Source: Clostridiales bacterium
GTDB taxonomy: Bacteria; Bacillota; Clostridia; Oscillospirales; CAG-272
Assembly: GCA_022791685.1 (NCBI GenBank)
Contig: JAAVZO010000015.1
Coordinates: forward strand, 1-37,143
Direction: 5' to 3'
DNA: 37,143 nt
The position numbers and the translations under genes are program-made. The notes beneath the pieces are model-generated. The model searched no databases and had not been told where the DNA came from. It worked only from the letters and a program-made list of their open reading frames with translations. Shown here in pieces: positions 7,450 through 16,387 of this stretch; positions within the stretch are counted from its first letter, which is position 1, and the number at the start of each line of letters is the position of its first letter.

Positions 7450-8322
7450 ATGGCGGATACAGATTGCCTGACACTGATAAAGCAACGGCTTTCGTCGATG
7501 TCGGCGACTGAGCAGCGAATCGCTTCATACATTCTCGCCGAACCGCAGAAGGTCGTGAGTCTCACTATGCGGGTGCTGGCTTCGGAGACTGGTGTGTCAG
7601 AGGGCAGTGTTGCGAATTTTGCGGGACGGCTTGGGTTTGATGGTTATACTGCACTGAAGATTGCAATTGCACGCAGCCTTTCGGATGGTGGTAGTCCGAT
7701 GTTTGATAATGTGAATCCGAGTGACAGCGTAAAGGAGGTTATGCGCAAAATGCGCGACAATACCGTTGATGCTCTGCGCTCGACTTGTGAGACGATGTCG
7801 GAGAGCGATCTTGCGGCGGCGGTTGAACTGCTATGGGGAGCTAAGCGGAGAATTGAAGTATACGGAATCGGAAGCTCGTCGATGCTGGCGGAGGATGCGG
7901 CATTCCGGCTTATCAAACTTGGACTGCCGGCGGTTGTTGTTAAGGACAGCTACATCAGCTCAGTGTCGGCGTTGATGCTTGATTCGGATTGTCTTGCACT
8001 GGCGATATCTTATACTGGACGAACGCATGATATTGTCAAAACAATGAAAATTGCTAAAGAGAAGGGCGCAAAGACTATGTGCATAACTTGCTATGCTGAC
8101 AGCCCGCTCGCTCGTATGTGTGACTGTTCGCTTGTGGCAGTATCGGGCGAGGCGGTTAATTCGTCAAGCACACTTTCAGGCAAGCTTGCAACAGTGTCGC
8201 GGCTTGCACAGCTTCTGATCGTTGATACACTGTGTGCGTATATTGCCGCTCAGCGTCGCGATGAAGCCCTCGAAAAGCAGACCGAAATTGTCGACGCATG
8301 GGGCGAATATTGGATAGAATGA
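7450..8322 (+). CDS. RpiR/MurR family transcriptional regulator (290 aa)
   Basis: The N-terminal HTH_6 domain (about 1-77) contains the motif SVANFAGRLGFDGYTALK typical of RpiR proteins. A SIS sugar-phosphate isomerase-like domain (about 105-245) contains GIGSSSMLAEDAAFRL and AISYTGRTHDIVK. RpiR proteins bind phosphorylated sugars through the SIS domain and control nearby catabolic genes. GGGAGGG is just upstream of the ATG. It is embedded in the operon and probably controls it, perhaps through the inverted repeat at 6169-6206 (inference). Confidence 0.92.
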   Translation: MADTDCLTLIKQRLSSMSATEQRIASYILAEPQKVVSLTMRVLASETGVSEGSVANFAGRLGFDGYTALKIAIARSLSDGGSPMFDNVNPSDSVKEVMRKMRDNTVDALRSTCETMSESDLAAAVELLWGAKRRIEVYGIGSSSMLAEDAAFRLIKLGLPAVVVKDSYISSVSALMLDSDCLALAISYTGRTHDIVKTMKIAKEKGAKTMCITCYADSPLARMCDCSLVAVSGEAVNSSSTLSGKLATVSRLAQLLIVDTLCAYIAAQRRDEALEKQTEIVDAWGEYWIE

Positions 8323-8357
8323 CGCGCTTGACGTGAGAATAAATGGGAGGAAGCTAT

Positions 8358-9026
8358 ATGAAAATACAAATAAGCGACAATCTTATTAAACATTATTTGA
8401 GTAATGTGTATTTTATCAATGGACATAGCTATGCTGGAAAGTCTACGATGGTAAAAATGCTGTCGGAGCGGTATGATATGATATTTTGCGGCGAAAATTA
8501 TCATGATGTGTTTCCGCGAGAGAAGCTGTCGCGCTGGAAGCAGCCGGGGTTATGCTATTTTGACACTATGAGCAGTTGGCAAGAGTGGCTCAGTATGACA
8601 CCAAAGGAGCATTGGGAGTGGACGCATAATGTTTCTCAGGAGTGTATCGAGATTGAGATACTGGAGTTAGTAAAATTAGCGGCTGGCGGAAAAAAAGTTA
8701 TTGTCGATACGAATATTCCGCCGGACGTGCTGCGTGAGATTTCAGATTATGACCATGTGGCGATTATGCTTTGTGACCCGCCGGACATTTGTGCAACTAA
8801 ATTTTTTGACCGCGACGACCCGGATAAAAAGTTTATGCTGGAGCAGATCAAGCTTTGCAAGGATCCTGATGAGGCTCTAAAAAATTTCAATTCGTGGGCG
8901 TTATATCATCCGCCGGTTGAAATAGATTGGCAGCATACTGGATTTTTTACTTATACTCGTTCGGATTTTGAAAATGATACAAGAGAAGAAGTGCTTGAAG
9001 CTTTGGCAAAGCATTTCGGATTATGA
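8358..9026 (+). CDS. P-loop NTPase, kinase-like (222 aa)
   Basis: A Walker A motif, NGHSYAGKST (21-30), lies close to the N terminus, followed by a strand and an acidic Walker B-like VIVDTN near 120. The layout resembles small P-loop nucleoside or small-molecule kinases (AAA_33-like), but no family was identified. The ATG at 8358 was preferred over an upstream in-frame one at 8343 because GGGAGG lies about 8 nt before 8358. Gaps are 35 nt to RpiR and 41 nt to the flavoprotein. It may phosphorylate the compound sensed or used by the operon (inference). Confidence 0.75.
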   Translation: MKIQISDNLIKHYLSNVYFINGHSYAGKSTMVKMLSERYDMIFCGENYHDVFPREKLSRWKQPGLCYFDTMSSWQEWLSMTPKEHWEWTHNVSQECIEIEILELVKLAAGGKKVIVDTNIPPDVLREISDYDHVAIMLCDPPDICATKFFDRDDPDKKFMLEQIKLCKDPDEALKNFNSWALYHPPVEIDWQHTGFFTYTRSDFENDTREEVLEALAKHFGL

Positions 9027-9067
9027 GGGAATACTGATCAATAAAATTATTGAAGGAGAAATATACC

Positions 9068-10519
9068 ATGAAAGAGATTTATGATATTGTCATAATCGGA
9101 GCAGGAGTGAGCGGTGCGATGCTGGCTCACAAGCTCTCGAAATACAAGCTTGACATTGCTGTAGTCGAGGCTGGCTGCGATGTGGCAAGCGGTGCTACGC
9201 GTGCTAATTCGGCTATAGTTCACGCCGGATTTGACGCTGCCAATGGTACACTTAAGGCAGAGTTAAATGTAAAGGGTTGTGCCGAGCTTCCGAAAATCGC
9301 AGAACAGCTTGATGTTCCGTATAAGAACAACACATCACTTGTAGTTGGCTTTGGGGAAGAGGATGAGCGCACGCTGAATGTGCTGCTTGAGCGCGGACGC
9401 AATAACGGTGTGCCGGGGCTTGAGATCATCGGCAAGGAAAAGCTGCATGAGCTTGAGCCGAACATAGCTGATTCTGCGACTGCGGCGCTTTTTGCACCTA
9501 CGGCTGGAATTATCTGTCCGTATGAGCTTACCATTGCCTGTGCTGAAAATGCGTGTATCAATGGCTGTGAGTTTTTCTTTGATTACAAGGTTGACAAAAT
9601 TGAATGCAGTGATGGTGTAATTAGCGTATTTGCTGGTGAGCGTGAGGTGAAGGCGCGCTATGCTGTCAACTGTGCCGGCGTGCATTCGGATGAAGTTGCA
9701 CGTATGATCGATCCGGAGTTTCCGATAAAGCTTATTCCTCGCCGCGGTGAATATATGATACTCGACCGTGCGGAAGGTAAGACCTGTTCGGCGACTATAT
9801 TTACTGTTCCGAGCAAAGAAGGTAAGGGAATACTTGTATCTCCGACTGTCGACGGCAATCTGCTTGTTGGTCCGAATGCTCATATGGTTGAACGCGACGA
9901 TACATCGACTACGACACCCGGACTTGATGAGATATCAACAGGTGCGCGCAGAATCGTACCGAATATAAATCTGCGTGCGGTGATAACCTCGTTTGCCGGC
10001 GTTCGTCCGACTCCGGATACAGATGATTTCCATATCGAGCCGTCGGCGGCGCTGCCTAACTTCTTAAACCTTGTCGGTATCGAGTCGCCCGGTCTTGCAT
10101 CGTCTCCGGCGGTAGCTGATTATGCAATCGGCAAGCTGGCTGGGATGGGCGCAGAGCTTATCGAGCGCGGCGATTACAATCCTTTCCGCACCACTGACGG
10201 TCATAAGCGTAAACCGTTCCGTGAGCTGTCGGATACTGAAAAGTTAGAATTATGCAAAAAAGACCCGGCTTATGGAAAAATTATTTGCCGCTGTGAGACT
10301 ATAACTGAGGGCGATATACTCGACGCTATCCGTCGTCCGATTCCAGCGCGCACTATTGATATGGTAAAAATGCGCACTCGCGCCGGAATGGGGCGCTGTC
10401 AGGGCGGCTTCTGCTCTCCGCGTGTCGCCGAGCTTATCGCCAATGAATTTGGCGTGTCGCTCGATACGATAACTAAGCGCGGCGGTGAAAGCAAGCTGCT
10501 TACCGGTAAGACGAAATAA
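9068..10519 (+). CDS. GlpA-like FAD-dependent oxidoreductase with BFD [2Fe-2S] domain (483 aa)
   Basis: The N-terminal FAD-binding DAO domain has GAGVSG (11-16) and the glycerol-3-phosphate dehydrogenase-like GATRANSAIVHAG. The C-terminal BFD-like domain has CRCET followed by CQGGFC, four cysteines expected to hold a [2Fe-2S] cluster. This pair of domains is that of clostridial GlpA-type dehydrogenases, which sit beside a second flavoprotein and a DUF1667 protein exactly as here. Likely role: oxidation of glycerol-3-phosphate or a related hydroxyacid or polyol phosphate. The ATG at 9068 has GGAG 9 nt upstream; the TTG at 9050 overlaps the ribosome binding site and is rejected. Confidence 0.88.
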   Translation: MKEIYDIVIIGAGVSGAMLAHKLSKYKLDIAVVEAGCDVASGATRANSAIVHAGFDAANGTLKAELNVKGCAELPKIAEQLDVPYKNNTSLVVGFGEEDERTLNVLLERGRNNGVPGLEIIGKEKLHELEPNIADSATAALFAPTAGIICPYELTIACAENACINGCEFFFDYKVDKIECSDGVISVFAGEREVKARYAVNCAGVHSDEVARMIDPEFPIKLIPRRGEYMILDRAEGKTCSATIFTVPSKEGKGILVSPTVDGNLLVGPNAHMVERDDTSTTTPGLDEISTGARRIVPNINLRAVITSFAGVRPTPDTDDFHIEPSAALPNFLNLVGIESPGLASSPAVADYAIGKLAGMGAELIERGDYNPFRTTDGHKRKPFRELSDTEKLELCKKDPAYGKIICRCETITEGDILDAIRRPIPARTIDMVKMRTRAGMGRCQGGFCSPRVAELIANEFGVSLDTITKRGGESKLLTGKTK

Positions 10520-10551
10520 ATTGCATATTTGAGAAAGGATTCTAAGTAATC

Positions 10552-11868
10552 ATGGAATATAATATGGAAAAAAAGCTGGTGGTCGTCGGCGGAGGTCCTG
10601 CGGGTCTGGCGGCGGCGCTTGAAGCTAAAAGAAACGGTATTTCACCGGACGATATACTGATAATCGAACGCGACCGCGAGCTGGGCGGTATACTTAATCA
10701 GTGCATTCATGCAGGATTTGGTCTGCATATGTTCGGCGAGGAACTGAGTGGTCCGGAATATTCGGGGCGGTTTATTGAAGATGTGAAGAACGAGGGTATC
10801 GGTTATGTTACGAACAGCATGGTGTTGTCGGTTTCGGACGACCGTGTAGTTACCTTTGTTTCGCCGGAGCTTGGCTTTGTCTGCATGAAGGCGGAAGCGG
10901 TTGTGCTCTGCACGGGCTGTCGCGAACGTACAAGAGGTGCGCTCAATATCCCGGGAACTCGTCCGGCGGGAATTTATTCAGCTGGAACGGCTCAGCGGTT
11001 TGTCAATATCGAAGGCTTTATGCCGGGTAAGCGCGTTGTCATACTTGGTTCGGGTGATATTGGACTTATCATGGCTCGCCGTATGACGCTTGAAGGTGCA
11101 AAGGTGCTGCGTGTCTGCGAGCTTATGCCATATTCGGGCGGACTTGCAAGAAATATTGCACAGTGTTTGAATGATTTCGATATTCCGCTGTATTTGTCGC
11201 ACACTGTTACCGAGATACGCGGACGTGAGCGCGTCGAGGGCGTTGTTATAAGCAAGGTCGACGAAAATCGCCGTCCGATTCCGGGGACTGAGGAATATGT
11301 AGAATGCGATACACTGCTTTTGTCGGTAGGACTGATACCCGAAAACGAACTCGCTAAATCGGCTGGAATAAAGCTTGACCGCATAACCGGCGGTGCTGTT
11401 GTCAATCAGTTCAATGAGACCAGCGTTGAAGGTATATTTGCCTGTGGAAATGCGCTTCATGTACATGACCTTGTTGACTTTGTGACTCGCGAGGCTTATA
11501 TGGCGGGTAAGTCGGCGGCGGAATATATCAAGAATAACGGTGAATTGGATGTCGACAGCGAAGTGGTCGGCGCTATTGTATGCAAGGCGGTTGATGGAGT
11601 TCGATATACTGTGCCGCAGCAGGTCGTTAAGTTCGAAAAATCTCCCGCTGAGCTGAAATTCTTCTTCCGCGTGGATAATATTTACAAGAAGGTAAATATT
11701 GAGCTTGTAAGCGGCGGTGAGGTAATTAAGTCTGTATCGAAGCGTTCAGTTGCGCCAGGTGAGATGGAGTCGATAGTATTGAGCGCTGCTGAGTGTGCGC
11801 GTTTGTATGAGCTGAACTCCGGTGAGCTTGAGATCCGGCTTAATAAAAACGAAACAGCAAAAGCTTGA
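10552..11868 (+). CDS. NAD(P)/FAD-dependent oxidoreductase, GlpA partner (438 aa)
   Basis: A pyridine nucleotide-disulfide oxidoreductase-type flavoprotein. The FAD motif GGGPAG is at 13-18, a middle CTGCRERTRGA stretch follows, then a second Rossmann motif GSGDIG for NAD(P)H and a C-terminal FAD segment VEGIFACGNALHVHD. It lies between the GlpA-like and DUF1667 genes, the standard clostridial three-gene set that probably passes electrons from the dehydrogenase to NAD or an electron carrier. GAAAGGA lies 13 nt upstream of the chosen ATG. No GlpC-like membrane iron-sulfur subunit and no glycerol kinase gene are in the operon. Confidence 0.88.
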   Translation: MEYNMEKKLVVVGGGPAGLAAALEAKRNGISPDDILIIERDRELGGILNQCIHAGFGLHMFGEELSGPEYSGRFIEDVKNEGIGYVTNSMVLSVSDDRVVTFVSPELGFVCMKAEAVVLCTGCRERTRGALNIPGTRPAGIYSAGTAQRFVNIEGFMPGKRVVILGSGDIGLIMARRMTLEGAKVLRVCELMPYSGGLARNIAQCLNDFDIPLYLSHTVTEIRGRERVEGVVISKVDENRRPIPGTEEYVECDTLLLSVGLIPENELAKSAGIKLDRITGGAVVNQFNETSVEGIFACGNALHVHDLVDFVTREAYMAGKSAAEYIKNNGELDVDSEVVGAIVCKAVDGVRYTVPQQVVKFEKSPAELKFFFRVDNIYKKVNIELVSGGEVIKSVSKRSVAPGEMESIVLSAAECARLYELNSGELEIRLNKNETAKA

Positions 11869-11910
11869 TGAAGAATAAATTTTTCGTTAAAAGAAAGGTT
11901 GAAAATTATT

Positions 11911-12285
11911 ATGAATGAGCTTACTACAAAAACGCTCACCTGTATAGTCTGCCCTATCGGCTGCCAGATAGAGGTCCGTCTGAGCGAGAACGGGCAGGTC
12001 AAGGATATTTCCGGAAATACCTGCAAGCGCGGATATGCTTATGCTGAGACTGAGTTTACGAATCCAACTCGCACGCTGACTTCGACGGTTCGCTGCAAGT
12101 CGAAGAGTGAGCGATTTTTGCCGGTCAGAACCAGCGCGCCGATTCCGAAGCCGAAGCTTAACGAGGCAATGGAGCTTATCAAGACGATTGATGTCAGTGC
12201 GCCTATCAAGATGGGCGAGGTCGTGTACGCTGATTTTGTCGAGAAGGGAATAGATCTTCTTGCCTGCAAGACTGTAGAGGAATAA
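11911..12285 (+). CDS. DUF1667 protein (124 aa)
   Basis: A small cysteine-rich protein with CIVCPIGCQ (Cys11, Cys14, Cys18) and Cys38 in GNTCKRG, an arrangement suggesting an iron-sulfur or metal site. DUF1667 proteins follow the two flavoproteins in many Clostridia and are thought to be electron-transfer partners; this is context, not proof. The ATG at 11911 has GAAAGG 13 nt upstream; a TTG at 11899 overlaps that site and was rejected. The next gene starts 4 nt after the stop. Confidence 0.88.
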   Translation: MNELTTKTLTCIVCPIGCQIEVRLSENGQVKDISGNTCKRGYAYAETEFTNPTRTLTSTVRCKSKSERFLPVRTSAPIPKPKLNEAMELIKTIDVSAPIKMGEVVYADFVEKGIDLLACKTVEE

Positions 12286-12289
12286 AGAT

Positions 12290-13309
12290 ATGCTGTACAC
12301 ACCTGAGCTTCCGAGCCGAATTTTCTCGGGAAATATACCGAATACCAGCCATGTGCAGGGTATAGCAACTGATGGAAAATACATGTATTATTCCTTTACG
12401 ACGATACTTTTGAAGACAGATCTTGAGGGCAATTATATCGGCTCGGTGACTGGACTTACAGGACACCTTGGATGTATTGCGTGGTCGGACGCATACGGTG
12501 GAGTTATTGGTTCGCTTGAATATAAGAACGACGCTATCGGACGCGGTATTCTTTCGAAGCTTGGACGCGAGGAAACTAATCCTGACGCATTCTATATTGC
12601 GCGCTTTGATGTCGATAAAATCACCGAAATGAACATGGACGCGACTGCGAGCGGTGTTATGACTGCGGTAAAGCTCGCCGACGTGTGCGAGGACTACCTC
12701 TATGATGATGGAAGTATCAAGCACCGTCATGGGTGCAGCGGCATTGACGGAATTACCGTAGTTCCGGGCTTTATGGGCGGCTGCTCGATTTTGGTTGCTT
12801 ACGGGATTTATGGGGATGTCAATCGCGATGACAATGACAATCAGGTGCTGCTTCGATTTGATTCAAAGCGAATTGCCGATGATTTTCGCCCGCTGACGCT
12901 TGATAACGACTGCACGATAGCGATTCGCGCTGATGATAAGCTGTTTGTGCATACTGGTAACACTACGTACGGCATACAGAATCTTGAATATGACTCACAT
13001 ACTGACTGCATTATTGCAGCGGTGTATAAGGGACAGAAGGAAAAGTATCCGAATTATTCGATGTATTTTATCACACCTGATACTTTTGAAGCGGACGGGT
13101 TGACATATATGCCGCTTGCTGAGCGCGGTGAGCTCGATTTGAAGTCGGGAATACGCGGATGTAATTTCCCGTATGGCTCAACTGGAATCATATCTCTTGG
13201 TGGTGGATATTACTATTTCTCTGAAGATGGTAAAACTCCGGATAAAGAGCATTACACTAATGTTCAGCTTTATCGCATTAAAGGCGACTGCGATTTTGTG
13301 CGTATATGA
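12290..13309 (+). CDS. Uncharacterised beta-propeller-like protein (339 aa)
   Basis: Not assigned to a known family. The sequence is rich in short beta-strand patterns (HVQGIATDGKYMYYSF, LGCIAWSD, YGIQNLEYDS, GYYYFSED), which suggests a beta-propeller. There is no signal peptide or membrane segment, so it is probably cytoplasmic. It follows the DUF1667 gene by 4 nt and is the last gene of the operon, so it is co-expressed with the redox genes. It could be a sugar-binding or hydrolytic propeller acting on the operon substrate. Histidine and aspartate residues cluster near HRHGCSGIDG and could bind metal (inference). Confidence 0.7.
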   Translation: MLYTPELPSRIFSGNIPNTSHVQGIATDGKYMYYSFTTILLKTDLEGNYIGSVTGLTGHLGCIAWSDAYGGVIGSLEYKNDAIGRGILSKLGREETNPDAFYIARFDVDKITEMNMDATASGVMTAVKLADVCEDYLYDDGSIKHRHGCSGIDGITVVPGFMGGCSILVAYGIYGDVNRDDNDNQVLLRFDSKRIADDFRPLTLDNDCTIAIRADDKLFVHTGNTTYGIQNLEYDSHTDCIIAAVYKGQKEKYPNYSMYFITPDTFEADGLTYMPLAERGELDLKSGIRGCNFPYGSTGIISLGGGYYYFSEDGKTPDKEHYTNVQLYRIKGDCDFVRI

Positions 13310-13419
13310 ATGCTTTCTATTGTGGTCATGATTATGATAAATGCTTGGTTTATTCGGCGACTGTATCAAGGGAAACCAGACTTGCAAATATGTAAATAAA
13401 TGCACATAGATGTAAATCA

Positions 13420-13452
13420 AAAGTGCTGGGACAAATTTTGTCCCAGCACTTT
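13420..13452. terminator. Bidirectional terminator
   Basis: A nearly closed palindrome: AAAGTGCTGGGACA at 13420-13433 pairs with 13439-13452. It lies between the converging 3' ends of the redox operon and the SLH-transglutaminase gene, with T-rich sequence on both sides. Confidence 0.85.
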
Positions 13453-13460
13453 GTGGTATT

Positions 13461-14906
13461 TTAATAGAAGTACTTCAGATTTGAACAGGTCTTGTCCCAT
13501 ACATATCCGAGCGAGGTCATTTCAGATTCAGTCAGACAGAAATAACGGTAGGATACCATACCTTTCCGGTCTGGTACAGGGTCGTCATGCGTCGTGTCGA
13601 TATAAAATATCTGACCGTTTATTAGAACCATATTCCATACATGGTCTATATTGCTGTTCGGAGGGTATCCACCGATCGCAACTGAACGTATCCCTACGCG
13701 TTCGCAGAGCAGATTAAATGATGCAGCATATCCCTGACATATTGCGGTCTTATTGCAGAGTGCGCCGTATGCGGTATACGATTCATACGGAATCGTTCCA
13801 GCAAGATAATTTTCGTAGTCATACGCGCAGTTCAGAACTATATAATCATGTATCGCTTTTACTCGGTCCATATCCGACATCTGCGGTGTAATGATCGATT
13901 CAATTATTTTATCGGCTTTTTCTTCTGCCAATGTATGCAGCGATTTGTAGCTATCGATGTCCATGTCAAATTGCAGCTTAAGTGTATAGCGTCCGTTGCT
14001 GTATGCGTCGATTGATACTCCAGAGCTGTAGAAGTATTCGAGATTTATAACATTTGAATGGAGATAATACGATGTCCATTTATCGTACGGTACATTGGTC
14101 GTAAATGTGAATTCAGTTATAAACTCTCGATTTAGTATATAGAATAGATCAATTAGCTCAAGCTCGCTGTTCAAAGGATTTTCCGATGCGTTTTGAAGAA
14201 TAGCGTCGCGTTTATATGAATACGAATCGTTTCTGTATGCTATCATACGGACTGCTATTGCTGCAGCTTCACTCCGTGCTGCGTTTCCCACACCGTTATA
14301 GATACGGCTGTAGTCTGGCATTAGATATCCGCGCAGCAGGTATTCATTGTACGCTGTGCTTGCGTACATATCCGAAATATCGGTAAATGGATCGTCTATG
14401 CGTGCCGGTTCGATCCCGAGCGCAAGTATCATCATTTTTGTCATCGCTGAGCGAGTGATAGGAGCGTCGGGGTCAAAACCGCTTTTCAAGTCGGTATCAG
14501 TGATGATACCGCGCTGATATGCTGCGTCGATATATTTTGCTGCCCAGTTATCAGGAAAGAGGATAGCAGAGTCTGGCACGTCTCCTTCAGTGCAGATCAC
14601 TATTTTTATGAATTCAGCGATAGTGATTTCCTGCTCAGGGTAGAAGAGTCCGTCCGGATAGCCGTTCAAGATACCAGCTTCTGCAAGCTTCATAACGTCA
14701 GCATAATACCAGTCTCCGTCTTTTACATCAGGAAATGTCAGTGCCTTTGTGGGTGCAGCAGCAGTAGCACTCGGCGCAATGATAGGCTCAGAATCGGCGC
14801 TGACAGGTGTCATCAGTGAGCCGAGGTAAGGTACTTTACAGCATACAAGTGCCGCGAGTATTAGAGCTGAGAGTGTTGTTTTATATATTTTTTTGTCAAA
14901 TATCAT
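13461..14906 (-). CDS. Secreted SLH-domain transglutaminase-like protein (481 aa)
   Basis: An N-terminal signal peptide (about 1-37) is followed by three S-layer homology repeats at about 58-225 (FPDVKDGDWYYADV, FPDNWAAKYIDAAY, FTDISDMYASTAYNEY), which would anchor it to secondary wall polymers. A spacer of about 110 residues leads to a transglutaminase-like/CYK3-type domain with Cys390 (ICQGY), His422 (DHVWN) and Asp437 (YIDTTHDD). All three catalytic residues are present, so it is probably an active cysteine peptidase or transferase at the cell surface. GGAG lies 8 nt before the ATG. It is monocistronic between a strong promoter and a terminator. Confidence 0.9.
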   Translation of the reverse strand: MIFDKKIYKTTLSALILAALVCCKVPYLGSLMTPVSADSEPIIAPSATAAAPTKALTFPDVKDGDWYYADVMKLAEAGILNGYPDGLFYPEQEITIAEFIKIVICTEGDVPDSAILFPDNWAAKYIDAAYQRGIITDTDLKSGFDPDAPITRSAMTKMMILALGIEPARIDDPFTDISDMYASTAYNEYLLRGYLMPDYSRIYNGVGNAARSEAAAIAVRMIAYRNDSYSYKRDAILQNASENPLNSELELIDLFYILNREFITEFTFTTNVPYDKWTSYYLHSNVINLEYFYSSGVSIDAYSNGRYTLKLQFDMDIDSYKSLHTLAEEKADKIIESIITPQMSDMDRVKAIHDYIVLNCAYDYENYLAGTIPYESYTAYGALCNKTAICQGYAASFNLLCERVGIRSVAIGGYPPNSNIDHVWNMVLINGQIFYIDTTHDDPVPDRKGMVSYRYFCLTESEMTSLGYVWDKTCSNLKYFY

Positions 14907-14959
14907 TATTTACTCCGATTACTTAAAGCAAATATCATAATAGAATTATTTATAATTTA

Positions 14960-14988
14960 ATTTTAGCATACATTTGCTCACTTGTCAA
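14960..14988 (-). promoter_or_regulatory. Promoter of the SLH-transglutaminase gene
   Basis: TTGACA (14988-14983), 17-bp spacer ending TGC, TAAAAT (14965-14960). The 346-nt gap 14907-15252 otherwise holds only the opposing promoter at 15163-15191 and AT-rich sequence. Confidence 0.75.
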
Positions 14989-15162
14989 CCATTTCGGCAA
15001 ATGTCGTAATTATTTAACAATTTACTACAATCAACGTAGATTTTTAGCAAATATATATAAAATGCAGATAAACTGTTGTTAAAATGTAAACTGTAACTTT
15101 TGCACAAAAATAGCAGTTATATTTCAGCACAACGACGAAATTTAAGTTTTGTTCCGAATGAC

Positions 15163-15191
15163 TTGAAATTGGTGTGATTTTGTGATATTAT
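15163..15191 (+). promoter_or_regulatory. Promoter of the Gfo/Idh/MocA gene
   Basis: TTGAAA (15163-15168), 17-bp spacer, TATTAT (15186-15191), expected start near 15198. Confidence 0.55.
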
Positions 15192-15252
15192 TATGTTGAC
15201 CATACTATTTTGAAAGGCAGCCTCATTATAATTTGAGGTGTGGTGTAAAAAA

Positions 15253-16332
15253 ATGGATAAGCTTAGAATAGGTATTATAGGTACGGGCGGAATCGCTCAT
15301 TCTCATGCAAGAGCCTATAAAAATTTTGATGATGTTGAAGTAGTTGCCGGCGCGGATATCGTTCCCGGAAAAGCGAGAGCGTTCCTTGACGAATTCGGTT
15401 GGACTGACGCTGCTGCATACGAGACCTGTGAGGAGCTCTGCGCACGCGATGATATTGACGCAGTTTCTATTTGTACTTATAACTCGCAGCACGCAGCCTG
15501 TGCAGTTCCTGCATTGCTTTCGGGTAAGCATGTTCTGCTCGAAAAGCCTATGGCGGTCACGCTTGAACAGGGACTTGAAATTATGGCGGCGGAGAAGGAA
15601 TCTGGTAAGATCCTTTCTATAGGATTCCAGCCTCGTTATGGACGCAACTTCCAGAAGGTCAAGGAGATAATTTCGTCCGGTGCGCTTGGCGATGTTTACT
15701 ATGTCCAGACCGGTGGAGGACGCAGACGTGGAATTCCCGGCAGTACGTTTATTGACAAGGACAAGGCTGGTGTAGGTGCGCTTGCAGATATCGGCTGCTA
15801 TGCGCTCGATTTCGCGCTCAATTCTATCGGATATCCGAAGCCACTGACTGTTTCAGCAGTTGCTTATGATAACTTTGGTAAGAATCCGAAATATTACGGT
15901 GAGTCTGAGCGTTTCTCGGTCGACGATTTCTCTGCGGCGTTCATTCGTCTGGAAGGCGGAATTACGCTCGATTTCCGTATGTCTTGGGCCATGCACATGG
16001 ACACTACTGGTGACTTCATATTCCTCGGCAAGGATGCAGGACTGAAAGTTCGCCAGCCTAACTACGAACTTTGGGGCGGTGCATGGGATGGAACGGTCGG
16101 CGAGATCACGCTGTTCCACGATTTCATGGGCAGCCCAACAAATACTCCGGTGCCGATCGAGAGACAGGAGAAGGGTAATCTGTTTGAATCAAAGGTAAGA
16201 GCGTTTGTTGATGCGGTCAAGACCGGTGGCAAGGCGCCGATACCTACAAGCCAGATCATATACAATCAGGCTATAATTGATGGTATTATTCGCTCGGCAG
16301 CATGTGGTCACGAGGTTGAAGTTAAGCTTTGA
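15253..16332 (+). CDS. Gfo/Idh/MocA family oxidoreductase (359 aa)
   Basis: An N-terminal Rossmann fold with GTGGIAHSHA (10-19) for NAD(P) binding, the conserved HVLLEKPMAV segment containing the EKP motif, then the typical alpha/beta C-terminal domain with GGGRRRGIPG and DIGCYALD. Family members oxidise or epimerise sugars, inositols and their derivatives; the substrate cannot be told from sequence alone. The ATG at 15253 was chosen because it begins the Rossmann fold directly; an in-frame GTG at 15238 is part of the ribosome binding region. It is monocistronic, flanked by a promoter and a terminator. Confidence 0.9.
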   Translation: MDKLRIGIIGTGGIAHSHARAYKNFDDVEVVAGADIVPGKARAFLDEFGWTDAAAYETCEELCARDDIDAVSICTYNSQHAACAVPALLSGKHVLLEKPMAVTLEQGLEIMAAEKESGKILSIGFQPRYGRNFQKVKEIISSGALGDVYYVQTGGGRRRGIPGSTFIDKDKAGVGALADIGCYALDFALNSIGYPKPLTVSAVAYDNFGKNPKYYGESERFSVDDFSAAFIRLEGGITLDFRMSWAMHMDTTGDFIFLGKDAGLKVRQPNYELWGGAWDGTVGEITLFHDFMGSPTNTPVPIERQEKGNLFESKVRAFVDAVKTGGKAPIPTSQIIYNQAIIDGIIRSAACGHEVEVKL

Positions 16333-16340
16333 TAAAAAAT

Positions 16341-16369
16341 GTCTGCTGTCTAATTATTAGGCAGCAGAC
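16341..16369. terminator. Bidirectional terminator
   Basis: GTCTGCTG (16341-16348) pairs with CAGCAGAC (16362-16369) and T-rich sequence follows on both strands. It serves the Gfo/Idh gene and the converging typA gene. Confidence 0.8.
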
Positions 16370-16387
16370 TTTATTATTGTGGTAAAT

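Noticed and set aside
9335-9883. Minus-strand frame within the GlpA-like gene
   Set aside because: Shadow frame with no conserved motif; the plus-strand gene has complete FAD and BFD domains.
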